DNA from: Frateuria terrea
GTDB lineage: Bacteria; Pseudomonadota; Gammaproteobacteria; Xanthomonadales; Rhodanobacteraceae
Assembly: GCF_900115705.1 (NCBI RefSeq)
Contig: NZ_FOXL01000009.1
Location: forward strand, 1 to 64,000
Direction: 5' to 3'
DNA: 64,000 nt
In this document: in pieces, positions 37,526 through 47,807 of the stretch
Layout: each line of letters opens with the position of its first letter
How positions within the stretch are numbered: the first letter of the stretch is position 1
Notes under the pieces: generated by a model
The model's input: only the letters and a program-made list of their open reading frames with translations
What the model was told of the DNA's origin: nothing
The model's database searches: none
Translations under genes and position numbers: made by a program

Positions 37526-38433
37526 AACGCTTTGCCTCACTGGCGGCCCTGCTGCTTGCCTCGCTGGCCGGTGTCGCCGCAGCCACCGAACTGGATGCCG
37601 CGGCGCAGTCGCGCCTGGGCTTGCGCCTGGCCACGCTGGCTGCCGGCGAAATGCCGCCGACCACGCGGGCGGTCGCCGACGTGCTCGACCCGGTGCCGCT
37701 GGCCAAGGCGATCGACGATGTCAACGCGGCGCAGGCGGCGGCGGATGCGTCGCAAGCCGAAGTCGCCCGCACGCAGGCCCTGCTTGCGGCCAACGGCAAT
37801 GCATCACGCAAGGCGCTGGAGGCGGCGCGCGCGCAGGCAGCGGGTGATCGCGCGCGGCTGCGCGAGGCGCGCGTCGCGCTGCGCACCGGCTGGGGCGACC
37901 AGCTGGCCGGCATGGCGGCCAGTCGGCGCGAGAAGCTGCTCGATGCACTGGTCGATGGCACGCAGGTGCTGCTCAAGGCCGAACCGCTCGGCCGTCCGGA
38001 CCTGAGCCTGCAGGTGCACGCAGCGACCCTGCAGATGCCGCACGGCGCCGACCTGCCGGCGCAGGTGCTCGGCCAGCTTCCACGCAGCACTTCGGGCCTG
38101 GCGGCCGGCTGGTTGCTGCAGGCCAGCGCCGGTCCGCTGGTACCCGGCATGGTGCTCACCGCGCAGCTGCACGGACAAGGCGCGCCGGTGCGTGGCGTGC
38201 TGCTTCCGCGTACGGCGGTCGTGCGCTGGAACGGCCTGGACTGGGCCTATGTCGCCACCGGTCCGACCCGGTTCGAGCGCCGTGCGGTGCAGCCCCGGGC
38301 CATGACACCGGCCGGCTGGCTGGTCGGCGCGCCGTTCAAGCCGGGCGAGCGGGTCGTGGTACAGGGCGCCGAAGCGTTGATCGCGGTGGACGCCGCGCCA
38401 ACGCCAGGCAGCGCCGAACCCGCGGACGACTGA
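37522..38433 (+). CDS. RND periplasmic adaptor protein, short form
   Basis: This 303-residue exported protein (signal MKRFASLAALLLASLAGVAA) lies between channel and pump genes, so it is the membrane fusion subunit. An Ala/Arg-rich coiled-coil hairpin spans roughly residues 65-120. The C-terminal part shows VLLPRTAVVRWNGLDWAYVA and PGERVVVQGAEALIAVD, typical of membrane-proximal domains. It is clearly shorter than CusB or CzcB (about 400 residues or more) and has no His/Met-rich metal-binding end, so a metal substrate is not certain. Confidence 0.83.
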   Translation: MKRFASLAALLLASLAGVAAATELDAAAQSRLGLRLATLAAGEMPPTTRAVADVLDPVPLAKAIDDVNAAQAAADASQAEVARTQALLAANGNASRKALEAARAQAAGDRARLREARVALRTGWGDQLAGMAASRREKLLDALVDGTQVLLKAEPLGRPDLSLQVHAATLQMPHGADLPAQVLGQLPRSTSGLAAGWLLQASAGPLVPGMVLTAQLHGQGAPVRGVLLPRTAVVRWNGLDWAYVATGPTRFERRAVQPRAMTPAGWLVGAPFKPGERVVVQGAEALIAVDAAPTPGSAEPADD

Positions 38434-38435
38434 AC

Positions 38436-41400
38436 GTGCTCACGGCAATCATTCGCAGCGCACTGCGCGCTCCCGGCTGGGTCGTGCTGCTGGCCGTGTT
38501 GCTGCTGGCGCTGGGTGTGCAGCGGTTGATCGACGCCAAGTACGACGTGTTCCCCGACTTCGTGCCGGCGCAGGCCACCGTGCAGGTGGAAGCACCCGGA
38601 TTCACCGCTCTGCAGGTCGAGCAGCGCGTGACCCAGCCGATCGAGAACGCGGTCAACGGCACCACCGACGTCGACGTGGTGCGCTCGCAGTCGATCCAGG
38701 GCCTGGCCGTGGTCGACGTGGTGTTCAAGGAGGGCAGCGATCCGTTCCGCGACCGCCAGCTGCTGGCCGAGCGCGTCACCGAGGCGGCGGCCAACCTGCC
38801 GGCCGGCGTGGACGCGCCTTCCTTGAGCCCGATGACTTCCTCGACCATGGACCTGCTCAAGTTCGGCCTGGTCAGCGACACGCTCGATCCGCTCACGCTG
38901 CGCGGGCTGGCCGACTGGACGGTCAAGCCGCGGCTGCTCGCCGTGCCCGGCGTGGCCGACGCCATCGTGTTCGGCGGCGGCGTGCGCGAATGGGAGGTGC
39001 GCGTGCACCCGGACCGCCTGGCCGCCTACGGCCTCACGCTGGAGGACGTGCGCACGGCCGCTTCGGCCGCCACTGGCGTGCGCGGCGCCGGCTACATCGA
39101 CACGCCCAGCCAGCGCGTGGTGCTGGAGGCCGACGGCGGCCTCGCCGACCCGGCGCAACTGGGCCGCACCGTGCTGACCCGGCACGCCGGGCGCAACATC
39201 ACCCTGGCGGACGTCGCCAGCATCAGCGTCGGCGCCGCGCCGGCGTTCGGCGATGCGCGCATCGACGCGCGCCCCGGCATCCTGGTCGCGATGACCAGCC
39301 AGTACGGCAGCAACACGCTGGAAGTCACCCACGCGGTGGAGAAGGCGCTGGACGACCTCAAGCCCATGCTCAAGGCGCAGGGCGTGACGCTGGTGCCGGC
39401 GCTGCACCGTCCGGCCACCTTCGTCGAAGTGGCGTTGACCCACATGCGCGATGCATTGGCCTTCGGCGGCGCGCTGGTGCTGATCGTGCTGGTGCTGTTC
39501 CTGAAGGACTGGCGCACCGCGCTGATCTCTTTCGCCAGCATCCCGCTGTCGCTGGCGCTGGCGGTGCTTTCGCTGCGCTGGTTCGGCTGGACCATCAACA
39601 CGATGACCCTGGGTGGCTTCGCGGTCGCCCTCGGCGTGGTGGTGGACGACGCGATCATCGACGTGGAGAACATCGACCGGCGCCTGCGCGTGGCCGGCCG
39701 CGGCGCGCCACGCATCGACACCATCCTCGCCGCTTCCCTGGAAGTGCGTCGGCCGGTGGTGCTGGCGACGGTGGTGGTCGGCCTGGTGTTCGTGCCGATC
39801 CTGCTGTTGCCGGGCCTGCAAGGGAGCTTCTTCGCGCCGCTGGCCGGCGCCTTCCTGCTGGCGACCTTCGCCTCGCTGCTGGTGGCGCTGACGGTGACGC
39901 CGGCGCTGTGCCTGTGGCTGCTGCGCCCCGGTCGGCGGCACCGCGAGCCACGCTGGCTCAAGCGCATGAAGCTGGCGCAGCACCGCCTGCTCGAGCGTGC
40001 CCTGCCGCATGGCCGCGCGCTGCTGGTCGCCGCGCTGCTGGTCGGCGTGCTGGCGGTGGCGGCGCTGCCGTTCTTCGGCGCCTCGCTGCTGCCGGAGTTC
40101 CGCGAAGGCCATTTCGTGCTGCAGGTGACCGGGCCCTCCGGCGCCTCGCTGCAGGAGATGGACCGCATCGGCGAACGGATCAGCCGTGGCGTGCTGGCCA
40201 TTCCGGGCGTGGCCAGCGTGTCGCTGCAGATGGGACGCGCCGAAGCGGTGCAGGACACCTGGCCGCCCAACCGCGGCGAGCTGCACGTGGAGTTGAAGCC
40301 CGGCCTGGCGGCTGACGCGCAGATCCGCATCGAGGCGGCGTTGCGCAAGCTGCTCGACGGCTACCCGGGCCTGAGTTCCGAAGTGGTGACGTTCCTTGGC
40401 GACCGCATCAGCGAATCGCTCTCCGGCGAAACCGCGCCGGTCACGCTGAGCCTGTATGGGCCGGACCTCGACCGGCTCGACGCGCTGGCCACGCAGGCGC
40501 AGGCGATCGTGCGTGCCGTGCCCGGCGCCGGCAGCGTGCGGCTGGCCAGCTCGCCCAGCGTGCCGACCATGCGCATCGTGCCCGATCCGGACCGGCTGTC
40601 CGCGCGTGGGCTGCGCATGACCGAGGTGCTCGACGCCATCGCCGCCGCACACCAGGGCGTGATCGTGGGCGAGGTGTACCGTGGGGTGCAGCCGGTGGCG
40701 ATCCGGCTCACGCTGGACAACGCCGCGGCCCGCGATCCGGAGGCGGTCGGCGCGCTGTTGCTGCCCGCGGCCGACGGGCAGAGCGTGCCGTTGTCGGAAG
40801 TGGCCGCGGTCGACCTGGTCAAGGGCCGTGCCAGCGTGCAGCACGAAGGTGGACGCCGTCGGCTGGTATTGGCGGTGACGCCGGACAACCCCGACGTGGT
40901 GGGTTTCGTGGCCAGCGCGCGTGCGGCGCTGGATCGGCAGCTCAAGCTGCCGGCCGGCTATTACGTGGAATTCGGCGGCGCCGCCCAGGGCACCATCCAG
41001 GCCCGCCACGCGCTGCTGCTGCACAGCGCGCTCGCGGCGGCAGCGATCATTGCGCTGCTGCTGTTGAGCTTCCCGGACCGTCGCAGCGTAGCGCTGATCC
41101 TGGCCAACGTGCCGTTCGCGCTGGTCGGCGGCGTGATCGCGGCGGCGCTGGCCGGCGGCGTGCTGTCGATCGGCGCACTGGTCGGTTTCGTCACGCTGTT
41201 CGGCATCGCCGCGCGCAACACCATCCTGCTGATCGCCCACTACGAGCATCTGGTCACCGCCGAGGGTGCGCACTGGAACCGCTATGCGGTCCTGCGGGGC
41301 GCACGCGAGCGGCTTACGCCGATCCTGATGACCGCGCTGGTCACCGCGCTCGGCCTGCTGCCGCTGGCGATCGGCAGCGGCGAGCCGGGCCGCGAGGTGG

Positions 41401-41519
41401 AGGGGCCGATGGCGATCGTGATCCTCGGCGGCTTGCTTACCTCCACTGTGCTCAACCTGCTGGTGATGCCGGCGCTCGCCGGCCGCTACCTGCGTCCCGA
41501 TCGCCAGGCACCTGGGTAG
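38436..41519 (+). CDS. RND-family efflux pump, CusA/CzcA-like with atypical relay motif
   Basis: The 1027-residue inner-membrane pump has the twelve-helix, two-loop RND layout and starts at GTG two bases after the adaptor stop. Sequence such as KYDVFPDFVPAQATVQVEAPG resembles heavy-metal pumps. In transmembrane segment 4 the motif reads GVVVDDAIIDVEN (400-412). The Asp404 and Glu411 positions match CzcA, but the first Asp of the CzcA motif aligns with Ala398. The DD pair is more like drug exporters. Substrate is therefore open: divalent metal, or an organic compound. Confidence 0.9.
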   Translation: MLTAIIRSALRAPGWVVLLAVLLLALGVQRLIDAKYDVFPDFVPAQATVQVEAPGFTALQVEQRVTQPIENAVNGTTDVDVVRSQSIQGLAVVDVVFKEGSDPFRDRQLLAERVTEAAANLPAGVDAPSLSPMTSSTMDLLKFGLVSDTLDPLTLRGLADWTVKPRLLAVPGVADAIVFGGGVREWEVRVHPDRLAAYGLTLEDVRTAASAATGVRGAGYIDTPSQRVVLEADGGLADPAQLGRTVLTRHAGRNITLADVASISVGAAPAFGDARIDARPGILVAMTSQYGSNTLEVTHAVEKALDDLKPMLKAQGVTLVPALHRPATFVEVALTHMRDALAFGGALVLIVLVLFLKDWRTALISFASIPLSLALAVLSLRWFGWTINTMTLGGFAVALGVVVDDAIIDVENIDRRLRVAGRGAPRIDTILAASLEVRRPVVLATVVVGLVFVPILLLPGLQGSFFAPLAGAFLLATFASLLVALTVTPALCLWLLRPGRRHREPRWLKRMKLAQHRLLERALPHGRALLVAALLVGVLAVAALPFFGASLLPEFREGHFVLQVTGPSGASLQEMDRIGERISRGVLAIPGVASVSLQMGRAEAVQDTWPPNRGELHVELKPGLAADAQIRIEAALRKLLDGYPGLSSEVVTFLGDRISESLSGETAPVTLSLYGPDLDRLDALATQAQAIVRAVPGAGSVRLASSPSVPTMRIVPDPDRLSARGLRMTEVLDAIAAAHQGVIVGEVYRGVQPVAIRLTLDNAAARDPEAVGALLLPAADGQSVPLSEVAAVDLVKGRASVQHEGGRRRLVLAVTPDNPDVVGFVASARAALDRQLKLPAGYYVEFGGAAQGTIQARHALLLHSALAAAAIIALLLLSFPDRRSVALILANVPFALVGGVIAAALAGGVLSIGALVGFVTLFGIAARNTILLIAHYEHLVTAEGAHWNRYAVLRGARERLTPILMTALVTALGLLPLAIGSGEPGREVEGPMAIVILGGLLTSTVLNLLVMPALAGRYLRPDRQAPG

Positions 41520-41536
41520 GGCGGGCTTGGATAGGT

Positions 41537-41564
41537 CCAGTCGGCGGAACGGGGCGCCGACTGG
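41537..41564. terminator. hairpin after the RND operon
   Basis: CCAGTCGGCG and CGCCGACTGG form a perfect ten-base-pair stem with an eight-base loop, 18 bases past the pump stop. No T-run follows, so it may be a 3'-end stabiliser or rho-related site rather than a simple terminator. Confidence 0.5.
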
Positions 41565-41608
41565 CGGCTGTGTTCCAATGGGACTCCTGCCACGACCCGG
41601 GAACATCC

Positions 41609-41956
41609 ATGCGCTACCACGGCAGCTGCCACTGCGGACGCATCGCGTACGACGTCGAAGGCGACCTGCAAAAGGTCATCGACTGCAATTGTTCCCACTG
41701 CAGCCGCAAGGGTTACCTGCTGTGGTTCGTGCCGCGCGAGCATTTGAAGCTGGCCACGCCCGAGCAGGACATGGCCACCTACACCTTCAACAAGCACGCC
41801 ATCGAGCACCGCTTCTGTCCGACCTGCGGCTGCGCCCCGTTCGGCCTTGGCAATGCGCCCGATGGCAAGGCCATGGCGGCGATCAACGTGCGCTGCCTGG
41901 ACGGCATCGAGCTGGCAGGCCTCGAGCGCGTGCCAGTGGACGGCCGCAGCTTCTAG
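41609..41956 (+). CDS. Gfa-like zinc-binding protein
   Basis: A 115-residue protein of the glutathione-dependent formaldehyde-activating (Gfa) fold. Zinc ligands are visible as GSCHCGRIAYD, CNCSHCSRKG and RFCPTCGCAPFG. True Gfa activity is shown for few members; most are of unknown substrate. The start at 41609 (MRYHGSCHCG) is preferred to an ATG 13 codons upstream. No formaldehyde dehydrogenase gene lies nearby, so formaldehyde metabolism is not supported by context. Confidence 0.82.
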   Translation: MRYHGSCHCGRIAYDVEGDLQKVIDCNCSHCSRKGYLLWFVPREHLKLATPEQDMATYTFNKHAIEHRFCPTCGCAPFGLGNAPDGKAMAAINVRCLDGIELAGLERVPVDGRSF

Positions 41957-42041
41957 GACGCGGTTTTGCCGCTCCTTCGCATGCGGGGGAGCAAGCCGCG
42001 ATCCGTGCCTTGCAGATGGTCCGGAGGTTGCGGCCGGGCCG

Positions 42042-42527
42042 TCAGCGCACCGGCTTGACCATGCGCAGCAGGTCCACGCCGTATCCGGCAGCCTCATAGA
42101 CCGCACGGGCGCGCTCGTTGCCGGGGAATACCGCCAGCGTGATCAGCGCGCAGCGGTGCTCGCGCGCCCAGTGCTCGGCATGCTCCATCAGCGCCTTGCC
42201 TACGCCGCGGCCTTCGCAGGCCGGCGCCACTGCGACGTTGTTGATGTGGCAGTTGGTGCGGCCGGTGAAGAAATCCTGCGTCTTCTGCAGTTCGATGAAG
42301 CCCACCACGGTGCCGTCGCCGTCTTCGGCCACGAACAGGAAATCGTTTGCCGTGCCGTCTTCCAGATGACGCAGCAGGTCCTTGCGGATGCCCTCGATGC
42401 ATTCGTGCCGCTTGCGCCAGGGCGGCAGGGGAAAGTCCACGAAGCGCGGGACCAGCCCCAGGATGAAATCGTCGTCGTCTTCGGCCAGGCGGATCAGAAG
42501 CTTCATCTCACTGGATGTATCGCTCAT
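42042..42527 (-). CDS. GNAT family N-acetyltransferase
   Basis: The 161-residue protein has the acetyl-CoA binding core NNVAVAPACEGRGVGKALM with the (Q/R)XXGXG loop, and a C-terminal PGNERARAVYEAAGY segment of the GNAT fold. Substrate cannot be told from sequence. Two starts are possible, 42527 (MSDTSSEMKLL) and 42506 (MKLLIRLAED); neither has a strong ribosome site. It diverges from the GMC oxidoreductase operon. Confidence 0.85.
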   Translation of the reverse strand: MSDTSSEMKLLIRLAEDDDDFILGLVPRFVDFPLPPWRKRHECIEGIRKDLLRHLEDGTANDFLFVAEDGDGTVVGFIELQKTQDFFTGRTNCHINNVAVAPACEGRGVGKALMEHAEHWAREHRCALITLAVFPGNERARAVYEAAGYGVDLLRMVKPVR

Positions 42528-42760
42528 GCGGCGGTCGTTCGTTTGGCAACGATGGAGCGGTTCTACACCGAGCGGGCGCGGTGGGGAAGACCCCATTCGG
42601 GGAAAGAACCGCTTCCAGGAGGCTTCAACGGCAGGACGACATGGCCTGGCGCATGCTGGTCGCTGGCCGGAATGCCGGCCCGGATGCGCATCCCATCGGC
42701 ACTGCGCCGGCTTGCATCCGCAGCCCTGCGCGGCCGCAGCCGCGCCCTGCAGGAGACGGC

Positions 42761-44361
<1,601 letters not shown>

Positions 44362-44365
<4 letters not shown>

Positions 44366-44859
44366 ACGGGATCGACCTGATCGGCGTGCCGCTGGTGATC
44401 CGCATCTTCCTGGTCGTGCTGTTCCCCTTCAGCGCGCTGGACAAGATCCTCAACTGGGAAGGCGCGCTGAAGCAGGCCAATTCGAGCTTCCTGCCCGGAG
44501 GGCCGGTGCTGCTGGTGCTGGGCATGACGCTGGAGCTTCTCGGGCCGGCCTGCATCCTGTCCGGGTGGCATGACCGGCTGGCCGCGTTCCTGCTCGGCCT
44601 TTACTGCATCGTCACCGCGTTGCTCTACCACGACTTCTGGGCCTATCGGGACTTCTGGAAGCAGGGCGACAGCGTGGCCCGCACCCACTTCTGGGATTTC
44701 CTGAAGAACTTCTGCGTGGCCGGCGGCATGCTGCTGCTCACCTTCGGCACGCAGCTGGCACCGCTGGGCGCGGTGGTCACGCATCCGCTTTCCTCCACGC
44801 CCGTGTACACGCCCGCCGGTACCGCGCCGGGCCTGGCGCCGGGAGACACGCATGAATGA
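44362..44859 (+). CDS. DoxX family membrane protein
   Basis: A 165-residue protein with four transmembrane segments (about 9-27, 47-70, 74-90 and 112-132). It contains FPFSALDKILNWEGAL near the first helix and YHDFWAYRDFWKQGD, features I associate with the DoxX/DoxD-like superfamily. Some members form the quinone-reducing part of thiosulfate:quinone oxidoreductase. Its ATGA overlap with the GMC gene suggests the two work together, with DoxX as a membrane partner (inference). Confidence 0.85.
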
Positions 44860-45316
44860 CCAGGCCGCGCCGCGCGCCACCTACTGGCAGATCTGGACAG
44901 ACGAGCAGGGTGTGAGCCATCAGTCGCGTTGCGTGGTGGACGACTTCCAGCAGCAAAGCATGGGCGGCGCCGCCCCGCAGTGGAACGCCAGCCAGGGCAA
45001 GGGCGAGTCGACCGTGGTGTTCGCCGTGCTGCCGGCGGGCTGGGTCGGCGAGTGGCACGAGAATCCGAAGCCGCAGTGGATCGTGCCGCTGTCGGGGCGC
45101 TGGTTCGTCGAGAGCATGGATGGCAGGCGCGTGGAAATGGGGGCCGGTGAGGTGTCCTTCGGCGGCGACCAGCACTGTGTGGCCGATGCGCAGGGCCACC
45201 GGGGCCACCGTTCCGGCACGGTCGGCAGCGAACCGGCGGTGCTGATGCTGGTGCAACTGCAGCAGGCCGGCGCGCGCGGCAAGCCGGCCAACGCGCTGGA
45301 CGACGGCGATGGCTGA
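44852..45316 (+). CDS. cupin domain protein
   Basis: The 154-residue protein has a single cupin barrel (about residues 50-115). The first motif reads GWVGEWHENPKPQWIVPLSG and the second ends GDQHCV. The classic HXH of motif 1 is reduced to one His (69), so the metal site may be incomplete. Overlaps on both sides (8 bases each) place it within the GMC operon. A role in binding or isomerising the pathway intermediate is only a guess. Confidence 0.83.
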   Translation: MNDQAAPRATYWQIWTDEQGVSHQSRCVVDDFQQQSMGGAAPQWNASQGKGESTVVFAVLPAGWVGEWHENPKPQWIVPLSGRWFVESMDGRRVEMGAGEVSFGGDQHCVADAQGHRGHRSGTVGSEPAVLMLVQLQQAGARGKPANALDDGDG

Positions 45317-46217
45317 TTTCGACATCGTCGACCCGCGCTTCAGGGCGCTGGTGCTGCCCAACGCGCCACTGGAGAAGCTTGCCGACGGCTTCCGCTGGCT
45401 GGAGGGGCCGGTGTGGTTCGCTGACCGCGACGAGTTGCTGTTCAGCGACATCCCGAACAACCGCGTGCTGCGCTGGAGCGAAAGCGGCGGGGTGTCGGTG
45501 TTCCGCGAGCCGTCCGGTTTCGAGAACGGCCACACGCGCGATCGCCAGGGTCGGTTGCTGTCGTGCTCGCACCGTGACCGCTGCATCCACCGCACGGAGC
45601 TGGACGGCGCCACCACCGTGCTTGCCGACCGCTACCAGGACCGCCGGCTCAACTCGCCCAATGACGTCGTGGTGAAGTCCGACGGCACCGTGTGGTTCAC
45701 CGATCCGCCGTACGGCATCCAGACCGACTACGAAGGCGGCAAGCAGTGCGCCGAGTTGCCCGCGACGGTGTACTGCCTTGATCCGCGCAGCGGCCGGCTG
45801 AGGGCGGTCGTGGAGGATCTCGACGGACCCAACGGGCTGTGCTTCTCGCCGGACGAATCGCGCCTGTACGTCGCCGAGACCGGCTTGCAGTTCGCGGCCG
45901 AGCCGAAGCAGGCGATCCATGTGTTCGACGTGGTGGCGGGCACCGGTGACGGGCTGCCCGGCCTCGCGCACGGCCGGGTATTCCTCGACACCCATGCCGA
46001 CGGCATGCGCTGCGATGAGCAGGCCCATCTGTGGATCGCCACCGGCGACGGCGTGCATTGCTTCGACGCCGACGGCAGCTTGCTGGGCCGGATCAACGTG
46101 CCCAGCCGTGTATCCAACCTGTGCTTCGGTGGGCGCCACCGTTGCCGGCTGTTCCTGTGCGCCTCGCAGGCGCTGTACGCGATCTACACCAATACACGCG
46201 GCGCACAGCGGCCATGA
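45309..46217 (+). CDS. SMP-30/gluconolactonase family hydrolase
   Basis: The 302-residue protein is a six-bladed beta-propeller of the SMP-30/gluconolactonase/LRE-like family. Metal-site motifs are present: LEGPVWFADRDELLFSD (first Glu), RLNSPNDVVV (Asn) and DGPNGLCFSPDESRLYVAE (Asn/Asp). Lactone hydrolysis would follow naturally from a sugar- or lactol-oxidising GMC enzyme upstream (inference from order). ATGA overlaps the next gene. Confidence 0.9.
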   Translation: MADFDIVDPRFRALVLPNAPLEKLADGFRWLEGPVWFADRDELLFSDIPNNRVLRWSESGGVSVFREPSGFENGHTRDRQGRLLSCSHRDRCIHRTELDGATTVLADRYQDRRLNSPNDVVVKSDGTVWFTDPPYGIQTDYEGGKQCAELPATVYCLDPRSGRLRAVVEDLDGPNGLCFSPDESRLYVAETGLQFAAEPKQAIHVFDVVAGTGDGLPGLAHGRVFLDTHADGMRCDEQAHLWIATGDGVHCFDADGSLLGRINVPSRVSNLCFGGRHRCRLFLCASQALYAIYTNTRGAQRP

Positions 46218-47128
46218 GCGGCCGGGTGCTCCGGCTTGACCGGGTGAGCCGCAACGTGGCTGACCTCGAACGCGCGGTGGCCTTCTACTGCGAGGCGCTT
46301 GGCTTCCAGTTGCTCGTGCAGAGTCGCATCGGCGCTCCGGCCTGGGGCGAGCTGATGGGAGTGCCCGGCGCACGCGCCCGCACCGCACGCCTGCGCCTGG
46401 GGGCGCAGGAGCTGGAACTCGCCGCCTTCGACCCGCCCGGCCGGGCATACCCGGCGCAGGCCAACGCGGCGGACCTGTGCTTCCAGCACCTGGCGATCGT
46501 GGTGTCGGACATGGCCGCCGCCTACGCGCAGCTGGGCCGGTACGCGGTCGGGCCGATCAGCCAGGGCGGCCCGCAGACGTTGCCGCCGGACACCGGAAAC
46601 GTCAGCGCATTCAAGTTCCGCGATCCGGAGGGTCATCCTCTGGAGCTGATCCACTTTCCCACCGGGGTGGGCGCGCCATGCTGGCAGCACGCGCCGGGAC
46701 TGTTCCTGGGCATCGACCACTCGGCGATTGCGGTGGCCGATGCAGGGGCTTCGCTGGCGTTCTACGCGTCGATGGGCTGGCAGGTCGCCGGACGGTCGCG
46801 CAACCGTGGTCCCGCGCAGGACCGACTCGACGGCCTGCGCGGCGTGGACGTCGACGTGATCGGCCTTGAACCCGCGCAGGGCGGGCCGCCCCACCTGGAA
46901 CTGCTCGGCTACCGCGTGCCGCAGGGACGCAGCCTGCAACCGCCGGCAGCCAGCAACGACCTCGCCGCCGATCGGCTGGTACTGGCGGTGGAGGACCTGC
47001 CGGCGCTACTGGCCGGGCTTCCCGGCGACGGATACCTGCACCAGCTCGATGGCAGGGACGCGGCGTTTCTGCGCGATCCCAGCGGCCATCGCCTGCTGCT
47101 GCAAGCCGGTCTCCCGTTGCCTGGCTAG
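46214..47128 (+). CDS. two-domain VOC (glyoxalase/dioxygenase superfamily) protein
   Basis: The 304-residue protein holds two VOC modules, about 5-150 and 165-300. The first begins LDRVSRNVADLERAVAFYCE and ends FKFRDPEGHPLELIHFP; the second begins IDHSAIAVADAGASLAFYAS and ends AFLRDPSGHRLLLQ. The two-module layout recalls extradiol dioxygenases and two-domain glyoxalases. Metal ligands are not obvious in every expected place. It is the last coupled gene of the GMC operon. Confidence 0.85.
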   Translation: MSGRVLRLDRVSRNVADLERAVAFYCEALGFQLLVQSRIGAPAWGELMGVPGARARTARLRLGAQELELAAFDPPGRAYPAQANAADLCFQHLAIVVSDMAAAYAQLGRYAVGPISQGGPQTLPPDTGNVSAFKFRDPEGHPLELIHFPTGVGAPCWQHAPGLFLGIDHSAIAVADAGASLAFYASMGWQVAGRSRNRGPAQDRLDGLRGVDVDVIGLEPAQGGPPHLELLGYRVPQGRSLQPPAASNDLAADRLVLAVEDLPALLAGLPGDGYLHQLDGRDAAFLRDPSGHRLLLQAGLPLPG

Positions 47129-47156
47129 AATGCCCCGCCCCCCAGGATCTGGCGCC

Positions 47157-47756
47157 ATGGCGAACCTCGCCCTGTTCGACTTCGATGGAACGATCACCAC
47201 CGGCGAGACCATGCCCGGCTTCATGTATCTCGCCGTGCCGCGGCACCGGCAGGCCTGGGGCCGGTTGCTGCTGGCACCGTGGCTGGCCGGCTACAAATGC
47301 GGCGTGGTCTCCGGCGTGGCGGTGCGCGCGGCGGTCGTACGCATCGGCTTCAGCGGCGTGCCGATGGCCGCCGTGCAGGCCCACGGCGCGGCCTTCGCCG
47401 CCGACACGCTGCCTTCGTTGCTGCGGCCGGAAGCGATGGCGCGCGTCCGCTGGCACCAGGCGCAGGGCGATACCGTGGCCGTGGTGTCAGGCGGGCTCGA
47501 TGCGTACCTGGCGCCCTGGTGTCATGCGCACGATCTGGCGTGGGTCTGCTCGGTGCTGGAACATCGCGCCGGCCGGTTGACTGGACGTTACCTTGGCGCG
47601 CAATGCGTCGGCGAGGAAAAGGCGCGACGCGTGCGCGAGCGCTTCGACATGGATGGCTACGCGCGCGTCTACGCCTATGGCGACACGCACGAGGACCTGG
47701 CTTTGCTGGGCCTGGCCCACCACCGCTTCTATCGCGGGCAGGAAGTTCCGGCCTGA
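47157..47756 (+). CDS. HAD-IB family phosphatase (SerB-like)
   Basis: A 199-residue HAD hydrolase with motif I DFDGTITTGETM, motif II VVSGG and motif III/IV AYGDTHEDLALL. It belongs to the HAD-IB group with phosphoserine phosphatase-like enzymes. The start at 47157 lies 28 bases after the VOC gene, so it may be cotranscribed with the GMC operon though not overlapping. Substrate is unknown. Confidence 0.85.
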   Translation: MANLALFDFDGTITTGETMPGFMYLAVPRHRQAWGRLLLAPWLAGYKCGVVSGVAVRAAVVRIGFSGVPMAAVQAHGAAFAADTLPSLLRPEAMARVRWHQAQGDTVAVVSGGLDAYLAPWCHAHDLAWVCSVLEHRAGRLTGRYLGAQCVGEEKARRVRERFDMDGYARVYAYGDTHEDLALLGLAHHRFYRGQEVPA

Positions 47757-47765
47757 GCCGGCGTA

Positions 47766-47795
47766 TCGCAGGAGCCCGCAGGCGGGCCACTGCGA
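47766..47795. terminator. hairpin between the HAD gene and the ester hydrolase gene
   Basis: TCGCA...TGCGA encloses GCCCGC/GCGGGC in an imperfect stem of about eleven pairs. It sits in the 51-base gap between convergent genes and may end both transcripts. There is no T-run. Confidence 0.4.
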
Positions 47796-47807
47796 TGGCG
47801 TGGCGGC

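Noticed and set aside
38247-41606. Open frame of 1119 codons on the minus strand opposite the RND pump
   Set aside because: It is Gln/His/Arg-rich with no recognisable domain and mirrors the codon pattern of the real pump gene on the other strand. High G+C at third positions keeps such antisense frames open.
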